From contig NZ_JAMBOS010000005.1 in the NCBI RefSeq assembly GCF_023715705.1, positions 62,001-126,000 of the forward strand: a stretch of 64,000 nucleotides of DNA, written 5' to 3'. This stretch comes from Halalkalibacter oceani. Lineage in GTDB: Bacteria; Bacillota; Bacilli; Bacillales; Bacillaceae_D. Positions 8,022 through 17,554 of the stretch are shown here, piece after piece. Position 1 is the stretch's first letter; each line of letters begins with the position of its first letter. A program made the translations under genes and the position numbers. The notes below the pieces were generated by a model, which ran no database searches, was not told the DNA's origin, and saw only the letters and a program-made list of their open reading frames with translations.

Positions 8022-9392
8022 TTAAACGTCTCCCCACAGTTGATTTAGCTTCCACGCCAGAATATCACGTAAAAATTCAGGCATAAAATAACGCTTCGAC
8101 GTCGAATCCGCCATTGCCGGGAGCAAATGACCGAACGTATACATATCAAGTGTGGCAATCGAATAAACGTGATCAGCATGGAGCTTCTCCCCGAGAACAG
8201 TGATGCTGTGAACGGTCTCAGCCGTCCCGTCTACTTCAATGCCCGTAAAAACCATCCGGCCAAGCACCTTGCCGCGAAAGCCAAATCCTTTCAGCTCGAG
8301 ATAGCGCAATTCCTGCGAGTATGCCCGTTTCACTGTTTCCTCGAGCTGACGGCCGGTCAATTCCACGACACACGGGTTAATCGGATGCGGGCAAACACGG
8401 TGAACATCCGCTTTCGTTATCGTTCCCGCTTCCAGCGCTTCAAGCAGCACCCCGGCGTGCATCATCCCGAGCTTTTGCCCACACCACTCTGTCAACGCAT
8501 CACAAAGAAACTGAGTCCCCTTCGTTCTTGCCTGCCAGTCAACAGGCAACCTTTCCGGCAAAACAGCAACTTGTTCCGCTAACAGCCGCTCCGTTTCGGC
8601 CTTCATATCAGCTAACAGCGTCTTCGTCCGCTCATCCTCCGGGCTCTTGCTGATGTCTACTAACGTCGCTTCGCTTTCTACTACCTGCTGGCTTTCCGTA
8701 TCGTATTCAATTTGAACTTGGCCGAGATACGCCCCAAACTTGCCGGCCTGGGCGATCAATGTGCCGACGACCCGTTTACCTGCCGGCAGCACATGATGAG
8801 TATGGGCGCCGATGATCACATCAATCTCTTCAAATTCAGCCGCAATCTCCTCATCGCGAAACAAGCCGAGATGAGAAAGCAAAATGACGATATCCGCTTC
8901 TTGCCTCAGCGCGACGAGCTGCTCTTTTAGCACAGGCTTCGGCGGAGCAATTCTCCAGCCCAACTGCTGATAAAACTTTGTAAATGGAGCCGTCACGCCA
9001 ATCAGTCCGACCGTCAGCCCGTTATCCAATCTATGTAAAGCCGTCGGTCTTACCCAGTCAGGCCGCCGGCCGTTTTGCTCAAACAGATTAGCTAACACAA
9101 CCGGAAACGCAGCATCGTCATAAAGGTGCTCCAGCTGCTCCTTCGCAAAGGTGATCCCTTCGTTGTTGCCAATCGTGACATAATCAACTTGCGCTTCATT
9201 CAGCAGGCGCGTATTTCCTTGACCAATCGAGGCTTCTGTCACTGGGTTGCTCCGATCGGCATGATCGCCTAAATCAAAATAAAGCGTGTTCTCATCCCGC
9301 TGATTTTTAATATGGGCGACCACCTGTGCCCAGTGATCAAAGCAGCTGTGGATATCATTTGTATGAAATAGCGTAAGACGTTTTACAGCCAC
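8022..9392 (-). CDS. yunD: YunD-like metallophosphoesterase/5'-nucleotidase
   Basis: A 456-residue protein of the 5'-nucleotidase family. The N-terminal metallophosphoesterase domain has HTNDIHS, DLGDHAD, TIGNNE, LLSHLG and GAHTHH, which supply the two-metal site. The C-terminal 5'-nucleotidase domain (about 300-456) covers the rest. No signal peptide is visible, so it should be cytoplasmic, unlike secreted YfkN. The start is GTG at 9392 with a purine-rich GGGGGG stretch upstream. Gene order with yunC and yunF follows B. subtilis. Confidence 0.9.
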   Translation of the reverse strand: MAVKRLTLFHTNDIHSCFDHWAQVVAHIKNQRDENTLYFDLGDHADRSNPVTEASIGQGNTRLLNEAQVDYVTIGNNEGITFAKEQLEHLYDDAAFPVVLANLFEQNGRRPDWVRPTALHRLDNGLTVGLIGVTAPFTKFYQQLGWRIAPPKPVLKEQLVALRQEADIVILLSHLGLFRDEEIAAEFEEIDVIIGAHTHHVLPAGKRVVGTLIAQAGKFGAYLGQVQIEYDTESQQVVESEATLVDISKSPEDERTKTLLADMKAETERLLAEQVAVLPERLPVDWQARTKGTQFLCDALTEWCGQKLGMMHAGVLLEALEAGTITKADVHRVCPHPINPCVVELTGRQLEETVKRAYSQELRYLELKGFGFRGKVLGRMVFTGIEVDGTAETVHSITVLGEKLHADHVYSIATLDMYTFGHLLPAMADSTSKRYFMPEFLRDILAWKLNQLWGDV

Positions 9393-9425
9393 TCGCTCGC
9401 TGCCCCCCTTCTACCCGAAACTTTC

Positions 9426-10280
9426 TTATGTTTGCCCTTCATCAAAGAAGAGATTAAGCTGCCGCGGGGCAAGATCCTCGTAGTCAATTCCAAGCAGATT
9501 AATCATTTGCTTGGCGTTATCAGCGGCATCCCCCCCGGAGTTATTATTAAATAGAACGTATATATCTTTTGTTTGTTCGTCCAGTTTCATAATATGTTCT
9601 TTCCATTCCAAAAGCTCGGCTTCATTGTAACGATATAAATAGCGGACCTCACGCCAACGGCCATTACCGGGATCGTTCCAGCCGTGAATATTTCTGCCGT
9701 GCAAGCGGATCAGCGTTTTTTCCGGATGCGTCGCCTCCAGCACCGTCGGGATTGACCCGGCTCCGGCCTGGGGCTCGTCACAGATGCTGTGAATCCAGCC
9801 CTCCTCCTGCATAAAGGCTAACGTTCTCTCCTTCATTCCCGCTGAAAACCACGATTGGTGGCGAAACTCAAGCGCCAGAGGAAATTCCTGCAGCTCCTGC
9901 TTCACATAGCGCAGCCATTGGACATTTTCCTTTTTGCAATCAAACCATGGCGGAAACTGACAAAGAACCATTCCGAGCTTGTTTGCATCAGCAACCGGGC
10001 GAACCGACAGGCGGAACGCTTCAAACATCTCCTCCTTTGTTTCATACGGCTGAATGCCCCGCTGATGGCCCGTCATCCCCTGATAGGCTTTGACAATAAA
10101 CTGAAAGCTTTTCGGTGTTTCCTTCAGCCACTTCTCAATGTTGCGGCGCGGCTGTACGGCATAAAATGATGAGTCCAGTTCAACTATCGGAAAATGACCG
10201 GCATAGGCATCCAGTCCCTTTCCTCTGCCGTCATAAAGGGAATCATGATCGGTCCAGCCCGTTACTCCGATGTAGATCAT
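9426..10280 (-). CDS. yunF: YunF-like DUF72 protein
   Basis: A 284-residue DUF72 TIM-barrel-like protein of unknown biochemical role. The family start MIYIGVTGWTDHDSLY is present, with the ELDSSFYA strand, ALEFRHQSW and IRLHGRN motifs. I chose the ATG at 10280, which is 8 bases after AAAGGAG and begins with the conserved sequence; the longer frame to 10358 has no homology-like extension. It ends with a FDEG tail typical of Bacillus members. Confidence 0.88.
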   Translation of the reverse strand: MIYIGVTGWTDHDSLYDGRGKGLDAYAGHFPIVELDSSFYAVQPRRNIEKWLKETPKSFQFIVKAYQGMTGHQRGIQPYETKEEMFEAFRLSVRPVADANKLGMVLCQFPPWFDCKKENVQWLRYVKQELQEFPLALEFRHQSWFSAGMKERTLAFMQEEGWIHSICDEPQAGAGSIPTVLEATHPEKTLIRLHGRNIHGWNDPGNGRWREVRYLYRYNEAELLEWKEHIMKLDEQTKDIYVLFNNNSGGDAADNAKQMINLLGIDYEDLAPRQLNLFFDEGQT

Positions 10281-10500
10281 CTGATCCTCTCCTTTGTCCA
10301 GCAAATACAATGTATCGTTCCTTTTCCCTGATCTGCGTAAAGATAACCCGTTAAACAACGTTCACTCTATTATAACGGAATTCAGTCCGTTCCTCACCCT
10401 TCAACTCCAGCTTATTTGCCATCGTCGTTCTAATGGGCCCTGACCCGCCATATCACCGCTAGTGCCTGATAAATCATGAAAAGCTTTTACGGAGGACAAA

Positions 10501-10605
10501 ATGAACGCTCGCAAAAACAAAGAAAATCCCGGACACGGACACTTTTTCAGTAGTGCCGTTATCCGGGAGATAAATAAACCAGTTATGATTTTAATGGATC
10601 AGTAA
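10501..10605 (+). CDS. Candidate 34-residue ORF overlapping a terminator
   Basis: ATG at 10501 is preceded by a good ribosome site (ACGGAGGACAAA) and opens a 34-residue frame beginning MNARKNKENPGHGHFF. The basic N-terminal part faintly resembles tiny Bacillus proteins of the YuzL type, but I cannot confirm it. The frame runs through the terminator hairpin of the opposite-strand gene and overlaps its 3' end, so it may be a chance frame. Confidence 0.25.
   Translation: MNARKNKENPGHGHFFSSAVIREINKPVMILMDQ
10512..10568 (-). terminator. Terminator of the hexarate (garD) operon
   Basis: A 17-base-pair stem with few mismatches (10527-10543 against 10552-10568; minus strand starts TCCCGGATAACGGCACT) followed on the minus strand by a T-rich run (TTTTCTTTGTTTTTG). 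It closes the transcript that ends at 10591. Confidence 0.85.
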
Positions 10606-11921
10606 AATAATTCCAACACCAAGAAGAGCAAAGATCGATAAATGTAAGCCATTTGCCCGCAGCCCCGTTTCCACACCTGAGATGCCGATTAAACGGCTGA
10701 CCATAAGGTTCAATCCCGAAAACGGGCTGAGCGCTGTAGAAATGGACCAGGCCAACAACAGCAATAATGCCAGGGCAAGGTTGCTTGTACCGAGTTCATC
10801 AGCCTGCAATTGCATCGCCAGTGCGGCAATCACCGCAATTTGATGAATCCCGATATACGTCACAGCGAGGACAATGACCAGCACCGCGATCGCAAAAAGT
10901 AAAAATGACCGACCGGCGATGACCGTCAAAAAACCGCTTATTTTGTTGGCAAAACTGGTTCCTTGAATCGCGTGAGCCAGCAGCCTGGCACTTGTAAACA
11001 GCATAATTTCATTGCTCATCGACGGTACGGATTGATCCCGAAAGCTGCGCAGGAACGGAATGAGTTTTTCCAGCTGTTTGTGACAAGCCCCCACAGAAGG
11101 GGGAGAAAGACCGAAATTAAACTGACGATCACGATCATTGACCATTTCGTCACATACTCAAGGAGTAAGGACGCAGTGAGTAAAAGGAGGACAAAAATGG
11201 TGAGGAGCAGCAACTGTCTTCGGTGCTTGAATTCCAACGGTCTTTCCGGAATAGCCGCCTCAGCAAGCGGATGCTTTTTTTCCCAAATCATAAACAAGAT
11301 ATTGCCGATAAACAAAGAAAGACAGGATAAACCAATTCCATACAGGATATAGGAGCCTACCGGCATACCGAGATAATAGAGAACGAGGGAAACAGAGGCG
11401 AAATATGGCGACCAAAGTACAGCCGTCGAGAACCCAACCAGATAGCTTTTAGCTGACACGCGCGCCGGCAATTTCAACTCGGAAAGAAATTCACTGACAA
11501 TCCGGACAGACCCCAAGCTCAGGATCGGACTGAGAATAAACAGTATCGAGGTAATGCCGGCAAACAGTTGTTTCGGGTGGTGCAGTAATTTTTTCAACAA
11601 AGAGTCCACTGATTCAAAATAGCCTCCTGCCTTCAAAGGGATCGATAGCAAAGGGGCAAGCGTCACTAAACAAAGCAGCGGAAGGATCAGCAAAATCCCT
11701 TCACTGATTCCTTCCAGCCCTGTCCCTTTGCTCACTTCCACCGCACCCCCGGTTCCCATCATAACCAGGCCGATCACTCTTGGAAAGCCGCCGGCATTTG
11801 CCACACTTGCGCAAAAAGACAAAAAGGCCAATGCTACAATGACATAGCCCAGCCATGTGATGCCGGCAAAATATTGAACCAGAAACAAGCAGCACATTGA
11901 TAAAATGAGATAGCTGCGCAT
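10591..11921 (-). pseudogene. Polytopic membrane transporter, ion-transporter-like, broken by a frameshift
   Basis: Two overlapping frames together make one protein of about 430 residues. The first (from ATG 11921, starting MRSYLILSMC) has about eight hydrophobic segments and stops at 11016; the second continues from near 11080 in the next frame with SARLLAHAIQGTSF, three more membrane segments, SPFSGLNLMVSR and a C-terminus at 10591. The shared stretch 11016-11145 is read in both frames, so a single indel near 11040-11080 explains the break. The fold resembles ion-transporter-superfamily permeases, but I cannot name the family. It follows garD by 71 bases and may have carried hexarates. A true mutation and a sequencing error cannot be told apart here. 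Confidence 0.65.
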
Positions 11922-11992
11922 GCAGCTCTCATCTCCTTTCTAAAAAGCCAGACCTTCGTTCCTGCCAGCCTGAATGCGAGCAAAAACAATGC

Positions 11993-13519
11993 TCATGTAA
12001 TTGGAGCAGGATTAAATAAACTCAATTCATTGCTGATTCCCCAGCGATCGGCCCATGTTTGTTTGCGTCCACTCGCGACGTCGAGAATAAAATGAAACAA
12101 TTCCCAGCCAACCTCTTCAATCGTCGCTTCGCCAGTTGCAATCGTCCCGGCATTAATATCAATTAAATCATTCCACTGCTCCAGTAAGGCATTTCTCGTC
12201 GAAACCTTGACTACAGGAGCCATCGCCAGGCCATACGGTGTTCCTCTTCCCGTAGCAAATACTTGGAGGTGCATTCCGGCCGCCAATTGCAACGTTCCAC
12301 AGACGAAATCACTTGCCGGCGTTGCCGCAAACAACAGGCCTTTTTGTGTGGCCTTTTCCCCCGGCGGTACAACGCCTGCTATCGGGCTTGTGCCTGATTT
12401 GGCCACTGAACCAAGGGATTTCTCAACCACATTTGCCAGTCCCCCTTTTTTATTTCCCGGTGACGGGTTGGCGCTGCGATCGGCCTCGCCTTTTTGCAAA
12501 TAGTGATCATACCATTTCATTTCCTTTATTAGAGAGCGCCCCACCTCTTCGTTAACAGCGCGCGGCGTCAACAGGTGAACGGCATCGCGAACCTCCGTCA
12601 CCTCGGAGAACATCACCGTCGCTCCGGCACGAACAAGCAAATCAGCAGCATATCCAATTGCCGGGTTTGCCGTCACTCCCGAAAAGGCGTCGCTCCCTCC
12701 GCACTGAAGACCAACGACGAGCTCTGAGGCAGGGAAGGTTTCACGCTCTCTCTTGTTCAATCTCTCCAGGCGCTCCTCGGCCATCTCGATAATTGTCGCC
12801 ACCATCGCCGTAAAACCTTGTTGATCTTGAAGAGAAAGAATATCATCCTGATCAGCCAGGCGGTCCGGCTGCAGCTTTTCACAGCCTAAGCCGACGACCA
12901 TTACCTCTCCCCCGAAATTCGGATGTGTCGCGATATTTTGAATCGTCCGGATTGGAATGACGGCGTCCGGAGCTTGAATCGCCACGCCGCAGCCGTAGTT
13001 ATGATTAAGCGCGACCACGTCATGAACATTTGGGTACTTCGGCAGCAATTCCTGCTTTATTTTTTTTACAGCATAGTCTAATACTCCAGTGACACATTGG
13101 ACACTTGTCGTAATGCCGAGGACGTTCTTAATCCCGACAGTTCCATCCTGATTGCGGTAGCCCTCGAATGTATACCCTTCTAAAGGAGGAAAAGGCTCAA
13201 TAGTCTGCCCGGCTAAAGGAAGTTGATCGAGCTCCGGCGGGGTAGGCATGCTGATCAGCGATTCTTTGACCCAGCTCCCTTTTTTGATCACCGTTTTCGC
13301 GTAACCGATCGTTTCTCCATAACGAATAATCGGCTGATCCTGCTCTAAATCTCTTAATGCGACCTTATGTCCCTGGGGGATAAATTCGATCAGCTCCAAG
13401 CCACAGGAAAAACCGGCCCCTTCCTTTAGCCCGCCGGCATTGACAATAATTGCGACATTGTCATGTTCATGTACTTTGATATAGAGAGGAACATCGTTTC
13501 TTTTCGCCTGTGTCGTCAT
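11993..13519 (-). CDS. garD: Galactarate dehydratase (GarD family)
   Basis: A 508-residue GarD/UxaA-family dehydratase that converts galactarate to 5-dehydro-4-deoxy-D-glucarate. It has the N-terminal SAF domain (about 1-95, [15 protein letters not shown]), a linker, then the large catalytic domain with [26 protein letters not shown] and [17 protein letters not shown] chose the ATG at 13519, 8 bases after AAAGGAG, giving the length of the B. subtilis enzyme; the longer frame to 13630 lacks conservation. Altronate dehydratase is the other possible activity, but the glucarate genes alongside favour galactarate. Confidence 0.88.
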   Translation of the reverse strand: MTTQAKRNDVPLYIKVHEHDNVAIIVNAGGLKEGAGFSCGLELIEFIPQGHKVALRDLEQDQPIIRYGETIGYAKTVIKKGSWVKESLISMPTPPELDQLPLAGQTIEPFPPLEGYTFEGYRNQDGTVGIKNVLGITTSVQCVTGVLDYAVKKIKQELLPKYPNVHDVVALNHNYGCGVAIQAPDAVIPIRTIQNIATHPNFGGEVMVVGLGCEKLQPDRLADQDDILSLQDQQGFTAMVATIIEMAEERLERLNKRERETFPASELVVGLQCGGSDAFSGVTANPAIGYAADLLVRAGATVMFSEVTEVRDAVHLLTPRAVNEEVGRSLIKEMKWYDHYLQKGEADRSANPSPGNKKGGLANVVEKSLGSVAKSGTSPIAGVVPPGEKATQKGLLFAATPASDFVCGTLQLAAGMHLQVFATGRGTPYGLAMAPVVKVSTRNALLEQWNDLIDINAGTIATGEATIEEVGWELFHFILDVASGRKQTWADRWGISNELSLFNPAPIT

Positions 13520-13742
13520 ACGAAACTCTCCTTTTTCAATGAGATTGAAAGAACGGTAAATAAAGCCCTGGCATGTTTTTCGCGGTGTAGTGAAGGAGAG
13601 GGTGCCCCAGGATTGGATGTCCTTCGGCACATCTCCGGCTTAAGCTCTGGTGAAGATCACATGCCGCCTATTAATTGCAACATGCCGGAACCGCTCTTCC
13701 CCTTTGTCTTCAATATTTCTTGTTTCTGCCTCATTTATCGGC

Positions 13743-15101
13743 TCATCTGATGAGACACGGTCGCTTAGGATCAAACTTCCAGCCGGGAATAAGGTATTGC
13801 ATCGCAGCCGCATCATTACGCCCTTCGGTCCCCTCTTGAAGATAAAGCCGGTGAGCGCTCTCGATCCGTTCCATATCCAGCTCAATGCCCAAACCCGGCT
13901 TGTCTGGAACCTCTATCATCCCGTTCGTAATTCGGTAAGGCTCCTTTGTTAATCGCTGACCATCCTGCCAGATCCAATGGGTATCAATCGCTGTTATCGT
14001 CCCAGGCGCCGCCGCAGCGACATGAGTAAACATTGCCAGTGAGATGTCAAAATGGTTATTCGAATGCGATCCCCAGGTCAGGCCCCAGTCATGACACATT
14101 TGCGCAACACGGACGGAACCGCGCATCGTCCAAAAGTGAGGATCCGCCAGAGGAATATCAACTGATTGCAGCAGAATGGAATGCCCCATTTGCCGCCAGT
14201 CAGTAGCAACCATATTGGTTGCTGTTTTCAATCCTGTCGCCCGGCGGAATTCCGCCATGATTTCGCGTGCGGAGTAGCCGTTTTCCGCTCCACATGGGTC
14301 CTCGGAATAGGCCAGTACATCATGCATATCCCGGCAAAGCTTAATTGCTTCCTCTAATGACCAGGCTCCGTTTGGATCCAATGTTATTCTTGCTTCAGGA
14401 AACCGTTCAGCGAGAGCGGTGACCGCTTCGATTTCCTCTTCTCCGCCCAGGACGCCGCCCTTTAGCTTGAAGTCACTAAACCCGTACCGTTCATAGGCTG
14501 CTTCTGCTAAACGGACAATTGCCTCAGGAGTAAGCGCTTTCTCGTTGCGCAATTGTAACCAGGTATCCTCGCCATCCGCTTCACTCCGGTATGCAAGCTC
14601 GGTTTGCCGGCGGTCACCAATATAAAACAGATACCCGAGCATCTCGACATGATCACGCTGCTTCCCCTCGCCCAGCAAGGAGCAGACAGGTACGCCAAGA
14701 TACTGGCCGACAAGATCCAATAAAGCGGCCTCAAGAGCGGTCACTGCATGAACCGTAATCCGTAAATCAAATGTTTGCAAGCCGCGACCCGCCTGATCAC
14801 GACTCGCAAATTGCTGCCGCACGTTGTTAAGAATCTGTTGATATTCGCCGATCGGCTGACCAACGACAAGTGAGACAGCATCTTCAAGCGTTTGACGAAT
14901 CCCTTCTCCTCCGGGCACTTCTCCCACTCCGACATTCCCGGCATTGTCCGTTAAAATGACAATATTCCGTGTGAAAAAAGGGCTGTGCGCTCCGCTCAGA
15001 TTAAGCAGCATACTATCATGACCCGCGACCGGAATCACCTTTACTTCTTTCACAATCGGTGTTTTCATTTTGCTTCCATTGATGGTCGGTTCAGTTAGCA
15101 A
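13743..15101 (-). CDS. gudD: Glucarate dehydratase
   Basis: A 452-residue enolase-superfamily enzyme that dehydrates D-glucarate to 5-dehydro-4-deoxy-D-glucarate. It carries the proton-abstracting KLKGG motif (KxK, about residue 215), metal ligands in TLDPNGAW and EDPCG, the ATNMVATDW segment and the acid-base His in GSHSNNHFD. The C-terminus [14 protein letters not shown] is typical of GudD. The start is TTG at 15101, 7 bases after GGAGGGAG. It follows kdgD by 24 bases. The 223 bases between its stop and garD contain no recognisable gene. Confidence 0.95.
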   Translation of the reverse strand: MLTEPTINGSKMKTPIVKEVKVIPVAGHDSMLLNLSGAHSPFFTRNIVILTDNAGNVGVGEVPGGEGIRQTLEDAVSLVVGQPIGEYQQILNNVRQQFASRDQAGRGLQTFDLRITVHAVTALEAALLDLVGQYLGVPVCSLLGEGKQRDHVEMLGYLFYIGDRRQTELAYRSEADGEDTWLQLRNEKALTPEAIVRLAEAAYERYGFSDFKLKGGVLGGEEEIEAVTALAERFPEARITLDPNGAWSLEEAIKLCRDMHDVLAYSEDPCGAENGYSAREIMAEFRRATGLKTATNMVATDWRQMGHSILLQSVDIPLADPHFWTMRGSVRVAQMCHDWGLTWGSHSNNHFDISLAMFTHVAAAAPGTITAIDTHWIWQDGQRLTKEPYRITNGMIEVPDKPGLGIELDMERIESAHRLYLQEGTEGRNDAAAMQYLIPGWKFDPKRPCLIR

Positions 15102-15125
15102 CGAATTCTCCCTCCACTCTTTTTC

Positions 15126-16061
15126 CTATTTGCTATGCTCCTTATGTGGAGCGGGGTATTTTTCCAGCGTGTCAGCGATGATCGCTTTAAGTTCTTCATA
15201 ATGTTCCTTCTCGACGGCAATACAAGGAGGGCGGACGGCATTGGCAACCGGAAATCCTTGAATTTCCATACCTGCTTTAATTAACGAAACCGCATACCCG
15301 TTACGCGCCTTTCGAATTCGATTGATCGGCAGCAAAACGTCAACATATATTTCTCTAACTAGCTTATGATTCCCTTCCAATAACGCGTCGTAATACAGCC
15401 TCGAAATATGCGGCATGTAATTTGACATCGCCGAAGAATATGAATTGAAACCGATTGCCGCATAGGCTGGCATTGTGATTTCAGCAAAAGGCATCCCGTT
15501 TAACCATTCAAGCCGGTCGCCAATCGTCTGAACCAGCTCCAGATTTAGCTCCATATTTCCGTAGCCGTCTTTTAAACCGACAATTTGCGGAAACTCGTCA
15601 ACTAAACGCTGTAACGTCTCTAATTGAATAATGGCATTATCGCGGTTATATAAGATCGCATTGAGATTACTAGATTCGACAATTGTTTTGTAATAGTGAT
15701 AAAGCCCTTCCTGTTCTCCATTAATTAAATAAGGAGGCAAAATCAAATATCCGTCCGCGCCGAGCTCCTCAGAAAGCTTAACCAGTTCCACGGCATCTGT
15801 GATATTGCCGCCGACGCCGGTATACACAGGTACTCTTTTATTGGCTGTTTCCAGCGCTGTTTCGACCATTTTTTGATACTCGGCTCTGCTGATAGCATGG
15901 AATTCACCAGACCCGCACGCAATAAAAATAGAAGAAAGACCCTCATTAATCAAAAAATCAATGTTTTCCGCCAGGGCTTTTGCATCAATAGTGCCCTCCT
16001 TAGTAAGTGGCGCTGTCGGGAAGCCAAGAATTCCCGTCGGTACTTTTCCTGCATTTGTCAT
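15126..16061 (-). CDS. kdgD: 5-dehydro-4-deoxyglucarate dehydratase
   Basis: A 311-residue member of the DHDPS/NAL family that decarboxylates and dehydrates 5-dehydro-4-deoxyglucarate to 2,5-dioxopentanoate. The Schiff-base Lys is in GLKDG (about residue 185), the catalytic Tyr in ILYNRDN, and IACGSGEF marks the carboxylate-binding loop of this subfamily. It is the first gene of the hexarate transcript; its promoter with two operators lies directly upstream. The aldehyde dehydrogenase that would finish the route to 2-oxoglutarate is not adjacent. Confidence 0.95.
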   Translation of the reverse strand: MTNAGKVPTGILGFPTAPLTKEGTIDAKALAENIDFLINEGLSSIFIACGSGEFHAISRAEYQKMVETALETANKRVPVYTGVGGNITDAVELVKLSEELGADGYLILPPYLINGEQEGLYHYYKTIVESSNLNAILYNRDNAIIQLETLQRLVDEFPQIVGLKDGYGNMELNLELVQTIGDRLEWLNGMPFAEITMPAYAAIGFNSYSSAMSNYMPHISRLYYDALLEGNHKLVREIYVDVLLPINRIRKARNGYAVSLIKAGMEIQGFPVANAVRPPCIAVEKEHYEELKAIIADTLEKYPAPHKEHSK

Positions 16062-16095
16062 TACTCTTCCATCCCTTCATAGAATAATTGTTTAA

Positions 16096-16106
16096 TTGTC
16101 TTACAA
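16096..16106. promoter_or_regulatory. Hexarate-regulon operator, downstream copy at kdgD
   Basis: The 11-mer TTGTCTTACAA, complement of TTGTAAGACAA, lies in the kdgD leader, 27 bases from the copy that overlaps the -10 box. It is the size and symmetry of sites bound by FadR-type GntR repressors. The binder is inferred to be the regulator at 20936-21652. Confidence 0.75.
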
Positions 16107-16121
16107 ATTGTTTATATTTTA

Positions 16122-16150
16122 ATTGTAAGACAATTAAAATATATTGTCAA
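16122..16150 (-). promoter_or_regulatory. kdgD promoter with overlapping operator
   Basis: Minus strand -35 TTGACA (16145-16150), 17-base spacer, -10 TACAAT (16122-16127). The operator TTGTAAGACAA (16123-16133) covers the -10, so binding should block RNA polymerase. The -35 lies inside the 3' end of the truncated enolase-superfamily remnant. Confidence 0.8.
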
Positions 16151-16334
16151 ACTTTTTCAAAGGATTTTTTCCTAACAGATGATCGGCAAAGATCGTATGA
16201 ATCATCTCTTCAACCGGAGCCGGCTTCGCGTTCGTTTCTCCTAAACCAGTAACTCCTTCATCAGTATGGATTCGAACTAAAAGCTCCCGCGGGTGCTCTT
16301 TAGTGCGAAACGTCTCAATTTTAACGATACGCAT
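16134..16334 (-). pseudogene. Truncated enolase-superfamily (mandelate racemase/galactonate dehydratase-like) remnant
   Basis: Only 66 codons remain, MRIVKIETFRTKEHPRELLV onward, which is the N-terminal capping domain of a mandelate racemase/muconate lactonizing enzyme family protein such as galactonate dehydratase (usual length 380-400). The catalytic barrel is absent: the frame ends KKFDNIF and stops at the kdgD promoter. An ATG and a weak ribosome site are intact. The remnant looks like the stump of a sugar-acid dehydratase gene removed by deletion. Confidence 0.8.
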
Positions 16335-16368
16335 CCGATCCTCTTCTTTCTTTAACGTTTATAGAAGA

Positions 16369-16408
16369 GGCTGCCTCATAAGATCGCCTTGATCTTTGTG
16401 AGACAGCC
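16369..16408 (-). terminator. Probable terminator of the tct operon
   Basis: Hairpin after the tctC stop: GGCTGCCTCAT pairs with the TGAGACAGCC arm, with an inner GATC pairing. The minus-strand tail TCTTCTATAAACG is only moderately U-rich, so termination may be partial. Confidence 0.55.
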
Positions 16409-16442
16409 CTGCCACTAGGCAAAAGGTAACTATGTTCCCCGC

Positions 16443-17492
16443 TTATTGCTCCTGGCTTTCATAAAGTTCCGCATAATAAGCTTCCGTTTCCTCAATGTAC
16501 TTATTTGCTTCTTCAGGCCCCATATAAGTTGGAGTCACTAAATATCCGCTTGCTTCTTCAACATATGCTTCATTGTTAATCACTGCTTCCAGCGCACTGG
16601 AGAAAGCACTTACCACTTCATCAGGTGTTTCTCTAGGAAACCCAAAGAAGAAGAACTTCTCAAAGCTGCTCTCTACTCCTTGTTCAAGAAAAGTCGGGAC
16701 ATCAGGCATTAAATCAACGCGTTCACTCGCCATGATGCCGAGCGTTCTCATATCTCCTGATTCCACATATTCATTTACAAGCCCTAATGATGTCGGGACG
16801 ATATCGACATGTCCGCCCAGAAGCGCGGCCACTTTATCAGCGGCACCGCCAACATCTACAATATTCAGTTCAATCCCTTGGTCCTGTTCGAGCGCCAACA
16901 GCTGCAAATGAGTAAAACCGCCAACCTCTGTCGCAATTGATACCTGTCCGGGATTTTCTCTCGCATACTCAATCATATCCTGCAAATCCTCAAACTGCGA
17001 TTCCCCATTGACCATAAAGGTGTTCCCATGATCCAGGATCGCGATTCCGGCCAACTTAAAGTCATCATAACTGAAATCGACCAGACCGAGAATTTTGTTT
17101 AACAGCAATGAATTGTGAAAGAACAAGCCCGTATAGCCATCCGGGTCCGCCTCCAGTACTTCCCTGGCACCAACTGTCCCTCCAGCTCCGCCAACGTTCG
17201 AGATTACAACCGGCTGTCCCAGTTCTTCCTCCAAATATTTCCCAAGCGTTCTTGCATTTAAATCTGTATCTCCTCCAGCTCCGGCAGGCACGACTATCGT
17301 AATTGGCTCCTGCGGGTAATCGGCGGCGCTTCCTTCCCCTCCTCCATCGCCTTCTGTCGTTTCGGCATTTTCTGCTTCATTCGGCTCCTCGCCGCCCCCA
17401 CCGGCTCCTTCATCGCTTGAACATCCCGCGGCGACGATCGCCAACAGCAGCAGCAAAAACAATGTGCTTAGTGATTTTCTCATTCTTTTCAT
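16443..17492 (-). CDS. tctC: Tripartite tricarboxylate transporter solute-binding lipoprotein
   Basis: A 349-residue TctC-family extracytoplasmic binding protein. It has a lipoprotein signal with AAGCSS (Cys near 24), a low-complexity G/E-rich linker (about 28-58) and the family start PITIVVPAGAGGDTDLNAR, which binds the ligand carboxylate, then VVSNVGGAGGT-like and GGHVDIVPTSLG segments. It is the last gene of the uxuA-like/tctB/tctA/tctC operon. The hexarate enzymes nearby suggest a sugar diacid or uronate ligand. The ribosome site is GGAGGGG. Confidence 0.92.
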   Translation of the reverse strand: MKRMRKSLSTLFLLLLLAIVAAGCSSDEGAGGGGEEPNEAENAETTEGDGGGEGSAADYPQEPITIVVPAGAGGDTDLNARTLGKYLEEELGQPVVISNVGGAGGTVGAREVLEADPDGYTGLFFHNSLLLNKILGLVDFSYDDFKLAGIAILDHGNTFMVNGESQFEDLQDMIEYARENPGQVSIATEVGGFTHLQLLALEQDQGIELNIVDVGGAADKVAALLGGHVDIVPTSLGLVNEYVESGDMRTLGIMASERVDLMPDVPTFLEQGVESSFEKFFFFGFPRETPDEVVSAFSSALEAVINNEAYVEEASGYLVTPTYMGPEEANKYIEETEAYYAELYESQEQ

Positions 17493-17554
17493 CTTTACCC
17501 CTCCATTAATGTATATTTATCTAACCAGGAAAATCCCTGTTAAAAACGGTAATC

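Noticed and set aside
13520-13742. Possible gene remnant between gudD and garD
   Set aside because: Short frames are present but none resembles a known protein; treated as an unexplained spacer.
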